Position numbers and translations under genes: made by a program. Shown here piece by piece: positions 40,119 through 48,564 of a stretch of 64,000 nt of DNA. The stretch spans positions 3,286,001 through 3,350,000 of the forward strand of contig NZ_CP029197.1 in NCBI RefSeq assembly GCF_008639165.1. The letters run 5' to 3'. The DNA is from Streptomyces venezuelae ATCC 10712 (GTDB lineage: Bacteria; Actinomycetota; Actinomycetes; Streptomycetales; Streptomycetaceae). How positions within the stretch are numbered: the stretch's first letter is position 1; each line of letters opens with the position of its first letter. The notes under the pieces are model-generated. The model was not told where the DNA came from. It made no database searches and worked only from the letters and a program-made list of their open reading frames with translations.

Positions 40119-42431
40119 TCAGCTCCTCTCCGCGGTGCCGCGGCCCTGGGGTGAGGTGGGGGGCAGCGGGTCGGTGCGGGAGACCTGGGTCTCCGGGTAG
40201 GCCTGGTGGCCGGGGGCGGTGGGGGGTGCCGGGACCTCGTCGATCCGCGGGGCGGCCTCGATGCGGGCGGCGCAGACCTTGTACTCGGGGATCTTGGAGC
40301 GGGGGTCGAGGGCGTCGATGGTGAGGGCGTTGGCCGCGGTGGGGACGGGCCAGTGGTAGGGGACGAAGACGGTGTCGGGGCGGATGGCCTCGGTGACCAG
40401 GGCGGGGAAGACCTCGCTGCCGCGCCGGGTGACGACCCGGACGGGGTCGCCGTTGCGGAAGCCGTGGGAGGGGTGGACCTCGACCCAGGGGCGGGGGGTC
40501 TGTTCGACGAGGGCGCCGAGCCGGCGGGTCTGGTTGCCGGAGAGGAAGTGGGCGACGGTGCGGCCGGTGGTCAGCGAGAGGGGGTACTCCTCGCTGTACG
40601 GGTCCATCGGCGGGTGCCATTCGACGACCTGGAGGTGGATCTTGCCGTCGGGGTGGTAGCTGCGGCCGTCCTCGAAGAGGCGGGGGGTGCCGGGGTGCTC
40701 GGTGGTGGGGCAGGGCCAGGCGATGCCGCCGGTCTCCTCCAGGCGCTCGTAGGTGATGCCGTAGTAGTCGTTGACGGTGCCGGCGGAGGCGACGCGGAGT
40801 TCCTCGAAGACGGAGCGGGAGTCCGGGAAGGCGAACTTGTCGCCCGCGCCGAGCCGCCGGGCGAGTTCGCAGATGACCCAGGTGTCGGTGCGGACTCCGG
40901 CGGGGGGTTCCTGGGCCTTGTTGTGCTTGACGACGCGGGCCTCGGCGTTGGCCATCACGCCGTCGTCCTCGGCCCAGACGGTGACGGGGAAGACGACGTG
41001 CGCGTTGGCCGCGGTCTCGGAGAGGAAGAAGTCGAACTGGGCGTGGAACTCGAGGGTGTCGTAGCCGTCCTTGACGGTGGCGTAGTTCGGCAGTGAGACG
41101 AAGGGGTTGTTGCAGATGCCGACGAGTCCCCGGATCTCCTTGCGCTGCATCTGCCAGACCATCTCCATCATGGAGGTTCCGGCGGGCGGGAGTTCGGTCT
41201 CGTCGATGCCCCAGATCTCGCAGATCTGGCGGCGGTGCTCGGGGTTGGTGATGGAGCGGCCGCCGGGGAGGAGGTCGGACTTCTGGCCGTGCTCGCGGCC
41301 GCCCTGGCCGTTGCCCTGGCCGGTGATGGTGCCATAGCCGGCGCCGGGCTTGCCGATGTTCCCGGTGGCGACGCACAGGTTGATGATGCTGAGGCAGTTC
41401 TCGACGCCCTGGGAGTGGTGCTCGACGCCGCGGGCGTGCCAGGCCATGGACTTGCCCGCGCCCGCGAACATGCGGGCGACCTGGACGATCTGCTGCTCGG
41501 GGACGCCGCAGATCTCGGCGGAGCGGGCGGGCGGGTAGGCGGCGACGGTGGCCTTGACCTCCTCCCAGCCGGTGGTGTGGGCGGCGAGGTAGGCCTCGTC
41601 GGTGAGGCCTTCGGCGACGACGACGTGCAGCACGGCGTTGAAGAACGCGGAGTCGGTGCCGGGCTTGAGGGCGACGTGGACGTCGGCGGTGCGGGCGATG
41701 GCGGTCTCGCGCGGGTCGACGACGATGAGGGTGGCGCCCCGGTCGCGGGCTCCCCAGAGGTACTGGGTCATGACGGGGAAGCACTCGCCGACGTTGGAGC
41801 CCGCGATGAGCAGGCAGTCGGTGAGCAGGATGTCGGAGAAGGGGTTGCCGGCGCGGTCGATGCCGAAGGCGAGTTTGTTGGCCCCGGCGGCGGACACCAT
41901 GCAGAGCCGGCCGTTGTAGTCGACGTGCCGGGACTTGAGGGCGACCCGGGCGAACTTGCCGACGAGGTAGGTCTTCTCGGAGAAGAGGCTGGCGCCGCCG
42001 AGGAGGCCGAAGGCGTCGTTGCCGTACTCGCCCTGGATGCGGCGGATCTCGGCGACGGTGTGGTCGAGGGCCTCGTCCCAGCTGACCTCGCGGAACTCCT
42101 CGTCCCGGTTGCGGCGCATGAGCGGGGCGGTGAGCCGGTCGGGGTGGTTGACCTGCTGGTAGGCGTTGATGCCCTTGGGGCAGAGCCGCATCCGGTTGAT
42201 GTCGTGGTTGCGGGGCTCGACGCCGAAGACCTTGCCGCCGCGGTCGACGCGGAGGTACATGCCGCACTGGACGCCGCAGAAGCAGCAGTGGGTGGGGACG
42301 AGGGTCTCGCCGTTCTGGTCGGCGTGCCAGCGGTCGGCGGGGATGCCGCCGGCGTCGCGGAAGTTACGGGTGCCGGGCGGGGCGAGGGAGGGGTCGAGCG
42401 GCAGCGCCCGGGCGGGGTCGGTCGCGGTCAC
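40119..42431 (-). CDS. Molybdopterin oxidoreductase, nitrate reductase/formate dehydrogenase superfamily
   Basis: 770 residues from GTG 42431, overlapping the membrane subunit stop (GTGA). An N-terminal [4Fe-4S] site is formed by Cys49, Cys52 and Cys56 (HCCFCGVQCG) with Cys84 (RLCPKG). The likely Mo ligand is Cys177 in DYNGRLCMVSAAG. That resembles the NasA/NapA class (RLCM) more than formate dehydrogenases, which have Cys/Sec followed by His. GSNVGECFPVMTQ, VDPRETAIARTADVHVALKP and the C-terminal GDPVRVVTRRGSEVFPALVT are family-typical. There is no Tat signal, so it is cytoplasmic. The substrate is undecided: nitrate (NarK next door) or formate (PFL next door). Confidence 0.9.
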   Translation of the reverse strand: MTATDPARALPLDPSLAPPGTRNFRDAGGIPADRWHADQNGETLVPTHCCFCGVQCGMYLRVDRGGKVFGVEPRNHDINRMRLCPKGINAYQQVNHPDRLTAPLMRRNRDEEFREVSWDEALDHTVAEIRRIQGEYGNDAFGLLGGASLFSEKTYLVGKFARVALKSRHVDYNGRLCMVSAAGANKLAFGIDRAGNPFSDILLTDCLLIAGSNVGECFPVMTQYLWGARDRGATLIVVDPRETAIARTADVHVALKPGTDSAFFNAVLHVVVAEGLTDEAYLAAHTTGWEEVKATVAAYPPARSAEICGVPEQQIVQVARMFAGAGKSMAWHARGVEHHSQGVENCLSIINLCVATGNIGKPGAGYGTITGQGNGQGGREHGQKSDLLPGGRSITNPEHRRQICEIWGIDETELPPAGTSMMEMVWQMQRKEIRGLVGICNNPFVSLPNYATVKDGYDTLEFHAQFDFFLSETAANAHVVFPVTVWAEDDGVMANAEARVVKHNKAQEPPAGVRTDTWVICELARRLGAGDKFAFPDSRSVFEELRVASAGTVNDYYGITYERLEETGGIAWPCPTTEHPGTPRLFEDGRSYHPDGKIHLQVVEWHPPMDPYSEEYPLSLTTGRTVAHFLSGNQTRRLGALVEQTPRPWVEVHPSHGFRNGDPVRVVTRRGSEVFPALVTEAIRPDTVFVPYHWPVPTAANALTIDALDPRSKIPEYKVCAARIEAAPRIDEVPAPPTAPGHQAYPETQVSRTDPLPPTSPQGRGTAERS

Positions 42432-43579
42432 TTGAAGCCCTTCTTCACGTGGTCGAGGTAGGCGTTGCCGCGCAGGACGCGCTTGCAGCGGGGGCAGTAC
42501 TCGGCCCAGGCGTCGAAGCCGAGGTCGAGGTCGCGCATGGTGCCCCGGAGGTTCTCCACGTACGGGGCGGTGTCGATGGGCTCGTGGCAGCGGCGGCAGG
42601 TGAGCACCTCCTCGTCCTTGCGGCGGGAGGTGTACTTGAAGAGCTGCATGCCGACGGCGGCGGGCCGCTGCACGATGTGGAAGAACTTCCCGAAGGGGAT
42701 GTAGATGAGGGTGAAGACGACCGACACCATGTGGAGGATCGCGAGGAACTCGTAGCCACCGCCGTGCAGGAAGATCGACGAGAAGGTGAGCAGGAGCCCG
42801 GTCACCGAGATGACGACGAGGGCGAGCAGCGGCACCAGGTCGTAGGCGAAGCGCTGGCCGGTGACGGCGCCCCGGTCCTTCATGCGGCGCCAGAGGAAGT
42901 AGGCGGCGCCGGCGATGACGAGGACGGCGGCGATGTCGAGGCCGTGGAACATCAGCCAGCCGACGAAGCTGAGCGCGTCGAAGCCGATGATCTTGAAGCC
43001 CCAGATCCGCATCTCGTAGCCGGGCCCCGAGCCGGTGGAGGAGGTGAAGGTGAACCAGCCCCAGGTCAGCGGGAAGGTGATCGCGGCGGCCAGCAGACAG
43101 CCCCAGAAGATCAGCTGGTGGGCGGCCCAGCGGGCGTGGGAGCGGGCGCCGAGGAACTTCTGGAAGCCGAGGTAGGTGGCGATCATCTTCGGCAGGGCGG
43201 TGGGTGCCCTGCGGAAGTTCGCGGCGGAGAAGAACGAGCGCCAGCCCTGCTTGAAGAGGCGGCGGGCGCCGGGCGCGGAGACCCAGACGGTGTAGCGGTA
43301 GGCGACGCCGAAGGCGAGGAAGACCGTCGCGACGGCGTACGGCAGCAGGGCCGAGTCGAAGTCGCGGAGCAGACGGCTGCCGAAGACGATCGCGAGGATC
43401 AGCAGGGCGGAGACGACGGTGCCGGCGAGGGTCGCGCGGCGGCGCACGGCGGCCGGGGTCTGCGGCGGGGGGCCGTCGGCCGGCGCTGTTCCCGGGGCGG
43501 GGCCCCCCGGGGTCGGGGCGCCGTGGCGGGGGTCGCCCGGCGGGGGTGTCGGCTCGGCTGTCTGCGGTGGCTCGGTCAC
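42428..43579 (-). CDS. Polytopic membrane subunit with C-terminal CxxC motifs
   Basis: 383 residues. A Pro-rich N-terminal tail is followed by about six membrane spans with several His residues suited to haem binding (AAHQLIFWGCLLAAA, WLMFHGLDIAAVLV, LAILHMVSVVF, KFFHIVQRP). The soluble C-terminus has two CxxC pairs (LTCRRCHEPID and YCPRCKRVLRG), zinc-ribbon or redox-like. It resembles the cytochrome b-type membrane subunits of NarI/DsrM/HdrE kind that pass electrons to or from quinone. It begins the four-gene block of molybdoenzyme genes, 66 bases after pflA. Confidence 0.82.
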   Translation of the reverse strand: MTEPPQTAEPTPPPGDPRHGAPTPGGPAPGTAPADGPPPQTPAAVRRRATLAGTVVSALLILAIVFGSRLLRDFDSALLPYAVATVFLAFGVAYRYTVWVSAPGARRLFKQGWRSFFSAANFRRAPTALPKMIATYLGFQKFLGARSHARWAAHQLIFWGCLLAAAITFPLTWGWFTFTSSTGSGPGYEMRIWGFKIIGFDALSFVGWLMFHGLDIAAVLVIAGAAYFLWRRMKDRGAVTGQRFAYDLVPLLALVVISVTGLLLTFSSIFLHGGGYEFLAILHMVSVVFTLIYIPFGKFFHIVQRPAAVGMQLFKYTSRRKDEEVLTCRRCHEPIDTAPYVENLRGTMRDLDLGFDAWAEYCPRCKRVLRGNAYLDHVKKGFK

Positions 43580-43645
43580 GCGGCCACGGTAAGGCCATAC
43601 GTGGCTGTTTGCCCTGTTTTACGGGGTTACGGGGTGAGGCGTCGC

Positions 43646-44458
43646 TCAGACGGCGTTCAGGCCGTGGGCGCGGAAGACCTCGCGGGCCGCGGCGACCTGT
43701 TCGGGCGTCGGGGACGGTGTGCCGTGCAGGGTGAACGGCATGGCGAGTGCCTGCCACTTCGCTTCGCCGAGCGTGTGGAAGGGCAGGATGTCCACGCGGG
43801 AGACGTTGCCGAGACCCCCGGCGAAGGCGGCGACTCCCTCGACGTTGGCCGGGTCGTCGGTGAGGCCCGGGACGAGGACGAAGCGGACGTGGACCTCCTG
43901 GCCGAGGTCGGCGAGACGCCTTGCGAAGTCCAGGGTCGGCGCGAGCGGCCGCCCGGTCACCTTGGTGTACGTGGCGGGGTCCCAGGACTTGATGTCGAGC
44001 AGCACCAGGTCGGCGTCGCGCAGCAGCGCGTCCGTGGCGCGGACGCCCAGGAAGCCCGAGGTGTCGAGGGCCGTGTGCAGGCCGAGCTCGTGCTTCATCC
44101 GGTGCAGGAGCTCGCCGGTGAAGACGGGCTGGAGGAGGGGTTCGCCGCCCGAGACGGTGGCGCCGCCGCCGGAGACGGAGATGAAGCGGACGTACTTGCC
44201 CGCCTCGGCGATCACGGCGTCGGCGGAGGTGCGCTTGCCGTTGCGCATCTTCCACGTGTCGGGGTTGTGGCAGTAGAGGCAGGTGAGGGGGCAGCCGGAG
44301 AGGAAGGTGACGAAGCGGGTGCCGGGGCCGTCGACGCCGGTGGACAGGTCCCAGGAGTGGACCGAGCCCTCGGACGGCCGCTGGGTCGCGGCGGCGGCCG
44401 GGGTGAGCGGGGTGGCCGGAGTGAGCGGGGCGGCGGGGCCGAGGGCGAGGCTTGTCAT
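43646..44458 (-). CDS. pflA: Pyruvate formate-lyase activating enzyme
   Basis: 270 residues from ATG 44458, behind AAGGAGG at ideal spacing. After an Ala/Thr/Pro-rich 30-residue extension comes the radical-SAM core: Cys56, Cys60 and Cys63 in FLSGCPLTCLYCHNP, the GGE motif in VSGGGATVSGGEPLLQP, and DTSGFLG. It uses S-adenosylmethionine and reduced ferredoxin to place the glycyl radical on PFL. It lies 95 bases after pflB. This spacer contains GGGCCATCGGCCC (44523-44535). Confidence 0.95.
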   Translation of the reverse strand: MTSLALGPAAPLTPATPLTPAAAATQRPSEGSVHSWDLSTGVDGPGTRFVTFLSGCPLTCLYCHNPDTWKMRNGKRTSADAVIAEAGKYVRFISVSGGGATVSGGEPLLQPVFTGELLHRMKHELGLHTALDTSGFLGVRATDALLRDADLVLLDIKSWDPATYTKVTGRPLAPTLDFARRLADLGQEVHVRFVLVPGLTDDPANVEGVAAFAGGLGNVSRVDILPFHTLGEAKWQALAMPFTLHGTPSPTPEQVAAAREVFRAHGLNAV

Positions 44459-44553
44459 GGCAGGGCCTCCTTCGGAGGGGCCTTCGGAGGAAGTGAGGGG
44501 GCGCGCCCGGGGCCGGGGGTGAGGGCCATCGGCCCCGGACGCGAGGAGGGGGG

Positions 44554-46833
44554 TTACAGCGAGCCGTGGAAGGTGCGGTTCAGCACGTCGAGCTGCTGTT
44601 CGCGGGTGAGCCGGACGAAGTTGACCGCGTATCCGGAGACCCGGATGGTCAGCTGCGGGTAGTTCTCCGGGTGCTCCATGGCGTCCATGAGGGTGTCGCG
44701 GTTGAGGACGTTGACGTTCATGTGGAAGCCGTCGCTGGCCATGTAGCCGTCGAGGACGCCCGCGAGGTTCCTGATCCGCTCCTCGGGGGTGCGGCCCAGG
44801 CCGTCGGGGGTGACCGTGTTGGTCAGCGAGATGCCGTCCTCGGCGTCCTCGTACGGCAGCTTGGCGACCGAGAGGGCCGAGGCCACGTAGCCGTGGGTGT
44901 CGCGGCCGTTCATGGGGTTGGCGCCCGGGGCGAAGGGCTCGCCGGCGCGGCGCCCGTCGGGGGTGTTGCCGGTCTTCTTGCCGTAGACGACGTTGGAGGT
45001 GATGGTGAGGACGGACTGGGTGTGTTCGGCGTTCCGGTAGGTGGGGTGCTTGCGCACCTTCCTCATGAACTCCTCGACCAGCCACACGGCGATCTCGTCG
45101 GCCCGGTCGTCGTTGTTGCCGTAGGCCGGGTAGTCGCCCTCGACGGTGTAGTCGGTGGCCAGGCCGGCCTCGTCACGGTGCACGGTGACCTTGGCGTACT
45201 TGATCGCGGAGAGCGAGTCGACGGCGACCGAGAGACCGGCGATGCCGAAGGCCATGGTGCGGCGCACGTCGCGGTCGTGCAGGGCCATCTCGATGCGCTC
45301 GTAGGCGTACTTGTCGTGCATGTAGTGGATGACGTTCAGCGAGTGGACGTAGACGTTCGCCAGCCACTCCATCTGCTCGTCGAACTTGGCCATGACCTCG
45401 TCGTGGTCGAGGACGTCGGCGGTGATGGCGCCGGTGTCCGGGCCGACCTGCACACCGGACTTCTCGTCGCGGCCGCCGTTGATCGCGTACAGCAGGGTCT
45501 TGGCGAGGTTCACCCGGGCGCCGAAGAACTGCATCTGCTTGCCGACGGGCATCGCGGAGACGCAGCAGGCGATGGCGGTGTCGTCGCCGAAGCGGGGGCG
45601 CATCAGCTCGTCCGACTCGTACTGGACGGAGGAGGTGTCGATGGAGACCTTCGCGCAGAACTCCTTGAAGCCCTGCGGGAGACGCGGCGACCAGAAGACG
45701 GTCATGTTCGGCTCGGGGGCCGGGCCGAGGTTGTAGAGGGTCTGGAGGTAGCGGAAGGAGGTCCGGGTGACCAGCGGGCGGCCGTCCTCGCCCATTCCGG
45801 CGATCGACTCGGTGACCCAGGTCGGGTCGCCGGAGAAGCCCTGGTCGTACTCCGGGGTGCGCAGGAAGCGGACGATGCGGAGCTTGACGATGAAGTCGTC
45901 GACGAGCTCCTGGGCCTGCTCCTCGGTGAGCAGACCGGCCGCGATGTCGCGCTCCAGGTAGACGTCGAGGAAGGTGGAGGTGCGGCCGAGGGACATCGCG
46001 GCGCCGTTCTGCTCCTTCACGGCGGCGAGGTAGGCGAAGTAGAGCCACTGGATGGCGTCGCGGCCGGTGACGGCGGGGCCGGAGATGTCATGGCCGTAGG
46101 AGGCGGCCATCGTCTTGAGTTCGCCCAGGGCGCGGATCTGCTCGGCGAGCTCCTCGCGCAGCCGGATCGTCTCCTCCAGGGAACGGTCGCCCGCGGGGAG
46201 GGAGTTGAGCTCCTCCTTCTCCTCCTGCTTCACCTGGATCAGGCGGTCGACGCCGTAGAGGGCGACCCGGCGGTAGTCGCCGATGATGCGGCCGCGGCCG
46301 TAGGCGTCGGGGAGTCCGGTGACGACACCGGCCTTGCGGGCGGCGCGGATCTCGGGGGTGTAGGCGTCGAAGACCCCGGCGTTGTGGGTCTTGCGGTACT
46401 CGGTGAAGACCTTCTCCAGCTCCGGCGAGACCGGGTAGCCGTACGTCTCCAGGGCGCCGGCGACCATCCGCCAGCCGCCGAACGGCATGATCGCGCGCTT
46501 GAGCGGGGCGTCGGTCTGGAGGCCGACGATCAGGTCCTTGTCGCGGTCGATGTAGCCGGGGGCGTGGGCGGTGATGGTGGAGGGCACGTCGTACGAGACG
46601 TCGTACACGCCCTTGGCGCGCTCCTCGGGGAACTTCTCCGTGATGGCCTGCCACACGGCGGTGGTCCGCTCGGTGGGTCCGGCGAGGAAGGAGTCGTCAC
46701 CCTCGTACGGCGTGTAGTTCTGCTGGATGAAGTCGCGGACGTCGATGGCGTCGCGCCACAGTCCGCCCTTGAAGCCCTTCCAGGCCCGCTCGTTCACCGT
46801 TGCTTCAGCAGGGGTCGCAGTCACTGCCCGCAC
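44554..46833 (-). CDS. pflB: Pyruvate formate-lyase (formate C-acetyltransferase)
   Basis: 759 residues from GTG 46833, nearly the length of the E. coli enzyme. Catalytic Cys423-Cys424 lie in [14 protein letters not shown] and the radical Gly734 in [34 protein letters not shown] and [20 protein letters not shown] are also family-typical. It converts pyruvate and CoA to acetyl-CoA and formate through an oxygen-sensitive glycyl radical. All key residues are intact, so a working enzyme is expected, which is remarkable in an aerobic genus. pflA follows. A nested dyad and a GGGAC-type box lie upstream. Confidence 0.97.
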   Translation of the reverse strand: MRAVTATPAEATVNERAWKGFKGGLWRDAIDVRDFIQQNYTPYEGDDSFLAGPTERTTAVWQAITEKFPEERAKGVYDVSYDVPSTITAHAPGYIDRDKDLIVGLQTDAPLKRAIMPFGGWRMVAGALETYGYPVSPELEKVFTEYRKTHNAGVFDAYTPEIRAARKAGVVTGLPDAYGRGRIIGDYRRVALYGVDRLIQVKQEEKEELNSLPAGDRSLEETIRLREELAEQIRALGELKTMAASYGHDISGPAVTGRDAIQWLYFAYLAAVKEQNGAAMSLGRTSTFLDVYLERDIAAGLLTEEQAQELVDDFIVKLRIVRFLRTPEYDQGFSGDPTWVTESIAGMGEDGRPLVTRTSFRYLQTLYNLGPAPEPNMTVFWSPRLPQGFKEFCAKVSIDTSSVQYESDELMRPRFGDDTAIACCVSAMPVGKQMQFFGARVNLAKTLLYAINGGRDEKSGVQVGPDTGAITADVLDHDEVMAKFDEQMEWLANVYVHSLNVIHYMHDKYAYERIEMALHDRDVRRTMAFGIAGLSVAVDSLSAIKYAKVTVHRDEAGLATDYTVEGDYPAYGNNDDRADEIAVWLVEEFMRKVRKHPTYRNAEHTQSVLTITSNVVYGKKTGNTPDGRRAGEPFAPGANPMNGRDTHGYVASALSVAKLPYEDAEDGISLTNTVTPDGLGRTPEERIRNLAGVLDGYMASDGFHMNVNVLNRDTLMDAMEHPENYPQLTIRVSGYAVNFVRLTREQQLDVLNRTFHGSL

Positions 46834-46872
46834 CGCCTTCTTCGAATCATTCGATCGCGTCGTTGCTTACCT

Positions 46873-46913
46873 CCATTGCACTCCTTTTGATCGATCATTT
46901 CGGTCGGCAATGG
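46873..46913. promoter_or_regulatory. Nested dyad upstream of pflB
   Basis: CCATTGC (46873-46879) and GCAATGG (46907-46913) form an inverted repeat with a centre at 46893. Within it lies the perfect palindrome TGATCGATCA (46888-46897) with the same centre. The element is 40-80 bases before the pflB start, where an operator would lie. Its core resembles a compressed TTGAT/ATCAA site but lacks the four-base spacer of an FNR box. Confidence 0.5.
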
Positions 46914-46924
46914 TCACCTCCGGA

Positions 46925-46938
46925 CGGCCTTAGGTCCC
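46925..46938 (-). promoter_or_regulatory. DevR/DosR-like box upstream of pflB
   Basis: Read on the pflB strand: GGGACCTAAGGCCG, which matches the core GGGACTWWAGTCCC at 11 of 14 positions. It lies 92-105 bases upstream of the pflB start. Such sites bind hypoxia response regulators of the DevR/OsdR type in Actinobacteria. GC-rich DNA produces chance matches, so this is tentative. Confidence 0.35.
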
Positions 46939-46955
46939 GTTCCGGATATGCGAAA

Positions 46956-46975
46956 GGCCCCGCTCGCGCGGGGCC
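46956..46975 (-). terminator. Hairpin after narK, probable terminator
   Basis: GGCCCCGC (46956-46963) pairs with GCGGGGCC (46968-46975) around TCGC, 31 bases after the narK stop. Confidence 0.65.
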
Positions 46976-47005
46976 CTTCTGCGGGCTTGGGTCGACGGTT
47001 CCGGT

Positions 47006-48427
47006 CTAGCTGGGGGCCTCGGCGTTCCTGCGGGCATAGAACCACCAGGTCACGACCATGCAGCTGACGTAGAAGGCGACGAAGCCCCACATCGCGCTGG
47101 TCACGGCCACCGAGCCGAAGAGGGCCGGGATGAAGAAGAAGCCGTAGGCCGCGATGGCCGAGGTGAACCCGGTGACGGCGCCGGACTCCATCTCCGCCTG
47201 CTTCAGCGCCCGTGCGTACTCCGGGGTGCCTTCCTCGAGGCCCTTGAGGTGGGTGCCGCGGAAGATGACCGGGATCTGGCGGAAGGTCGAGCCGTTGCCG
47301 ATGCCGGAGAAGAAGAACGCGGCGAGGAAGCAGAAGAAGAAGCCGTAGAACGAGCCGGCGTCACTGCCCGAGGGCAGGAAGGTGATCACGCCGACGATCG
47401 AGGCCGCCATGCCCACGAAGGACAGGATGGTGACCCGGGCGCCGCCCCACTTGTCGGCGATCCAGCCGCCGCCCCAGCGGGCGAGCGCGCCCACGGCCGG
47501 GCCCATCCAGGCGTAGGTGGCGACCGAGTAGTCCGGGAAGGTGGTCTTGATCAGCATCGGCAGGGCGGCGGCGAAGCCGATGAAGGAGCCGAAGGTGCCG
47601 ACGTACAGCCAGGTCATCAGCCAGTTGTGCTTGCGCTTGAAGATGATCTTCTGCTGCTTGAACGGGGTGGAGGCGACCTTCAGGTCGTTCTGGCCGAACC
47701 AGGCGACGGCCGCCAGGACCAGCAGGACCGGGACCCAGAGGAAGGCGGCGTTCTGGAGGTACACGGGGGTGCCGTCGGCCTTGTGCTGGGCGGAGCCGAT
47801 CGCGATGGTCGACCAGGTGATGACGATCGGGGTCAGCAGCTGGACCACGGAGACGCCGAGGTTCCCCAGACCGCCGTTGATGCCGGTCGCGCTGCCCTTC
47901 CTCGCCTTGGGGAAGAAGAAGCCGATGTTGGCGAGGGAGGAGGCGAAGTTCGCGCCGCCGATGCCGCACAGCGCGGCGATGGCGACCATCACGGCGTACG
48001 GGGTCGTCGGGTCCTGGATCGCGACGCCCAGCCAGATCAGCGGGACGATCAGCACCACCGTCGACAGGGCCGTGAAGCGGCGCTGGCCGACCATCGGGCC
48101 GAGGAAGGTGTAGAAGATCCGGGCCGTGCCACCGGTCAGACCGGGAATCGCCGTCAGCCAGAACAGCTGGGAGGTCGAGAAGCCGAAGCCGACGTCCTTC
48201 AGATTGGTCGCGGTGACCGACCACACCTGCCAGACGACGAACGCCACGAGCAGCGCCGGAACGGCGATCCACAGGTTCCGGTGGGCGACCTTCCTGCCGA
48301 TCGACTTCCAGAAGAGCTCGTTCTCGGGCTCCCAGTCGGTGATCGGCCTGCCGGGGCGGTACTGCTCCGTGTCGTACGAGGCGGAGGGTCCGCCCGTCCT
48401 TCTGTCTTCCTGGACTACGGAACTCAT
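47006..48427 (-). CDS. narK: Nitrate/nitrite transporter, NarK/NNP family
   Basis: 473 residues with twelve membrane spans. The NNP signature regions are clear: GIGGANFASSLANIGFFFP in span 5, KARKGSATGINGGLGNLGVS, and the second Gly-rich copy GIGNGSTFRQIPVIF. Arg residues suited to anion binding occur in TARIFYTFLGPMVGQRRF. It moves nitrate or nitrite across the membrane. It lies between nirBD and pflB on the same strand with its own upstream region containing two GGGCCTAGGTC repeats. A cytoplasmic tail of about 50 residues precedes span 1. Confidence 0.93.
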   Translation of the reverse strand: MSSVVQEDRRTGGPSASYDTEQYRPGRPITDWEPENELFWKSIGRKVAHRNLWIAVPALLVAFVVWQVWSVTATNLKDVGFGFSTSQLFWLTAIPGLTGGTARIFYTFLGPMVGQRRFTALSTVVLIVPLIWLGVAIQDPTTPYAVMVAIAALCGIGGANFASSLANIGFFFPKARKGSATGINGGLGNLGVSVVQLLTPIVITWSTIAIGSAQHKADGTPVYLQNAAFLWVPVLLVLAAVAWFGQNDLKVASTPFKQQKIIFKRKHNWLMTWLYVGTFGSFIGFAAALPMLIKTTFPDYSVATYAWMGPAVGALARWGGGWIADKWGGARVTILSFVGMAASIVGVITFLPSGSDAGSFYGFFFCFLAAFFFSGIGNGSTFRQIPVIFRGTHLKGLEEGTPEYARALKQAEMESGAVTGFTSAIAAYGFFFIPALFGSVAVTSAMWGFVAFYVSCMVVTWWFYARRNAEAPS

Positions 48428-48527
48428 GGCGCTTCCCTGACTTCCCTGACGTTCGAGGCTTGGCTTGCCCTTCCAGGCTGCGCCGCGACGCGGGGGCCGC
48501 GTGAGTGCCGATGGTCGCCGGGTGCGC

Positions 48528-48563
48528 GGGCCTAGGTCGGGCCGCCGGGCGGGCCTAGGTCCC
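48528..48563 (-). promoter_or_regulatory. Two direct repeats GGGCCTAGGTC upstream of narK
   Basis: Copies at 48528-48538 and 48551-48561, 23 bases apart, 101-134 bases before the narK start. On the narK strand they read CCGACCTAGGCCC and GGGACCTAGGCCC, like the GGGAC-type box upstream of pflB. Candidate regulator sites. The downstream copy lies just 3 bases from the nirBD stop side (nirBD ends at 48565). Confidence 0.4.
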
Positions 48564-48564
48564 C

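Noticed and set aside
40119..42431. Naming the molybdoenzyme as nasA or fdhF
   Set aside because: The RLCM Mo-ligand region favours nitrate reductases, but the PFL and Rieske neighbours leave formate possible, so no gene symbol was given.
46873..46913. FNR/Crp box before pflB
   Set aside because: The core TGATCGATCA lacks the four-base spacer of TTGAT-N4-ATCAA; kept only as an unassigned dyad.
48428..48564. GlnR boxes upstream of narK
   Set aside because: I looked for the gTnAc-n6-GaAAc pattern expected of nitrogen control and found no convincing match here or before nirBD.
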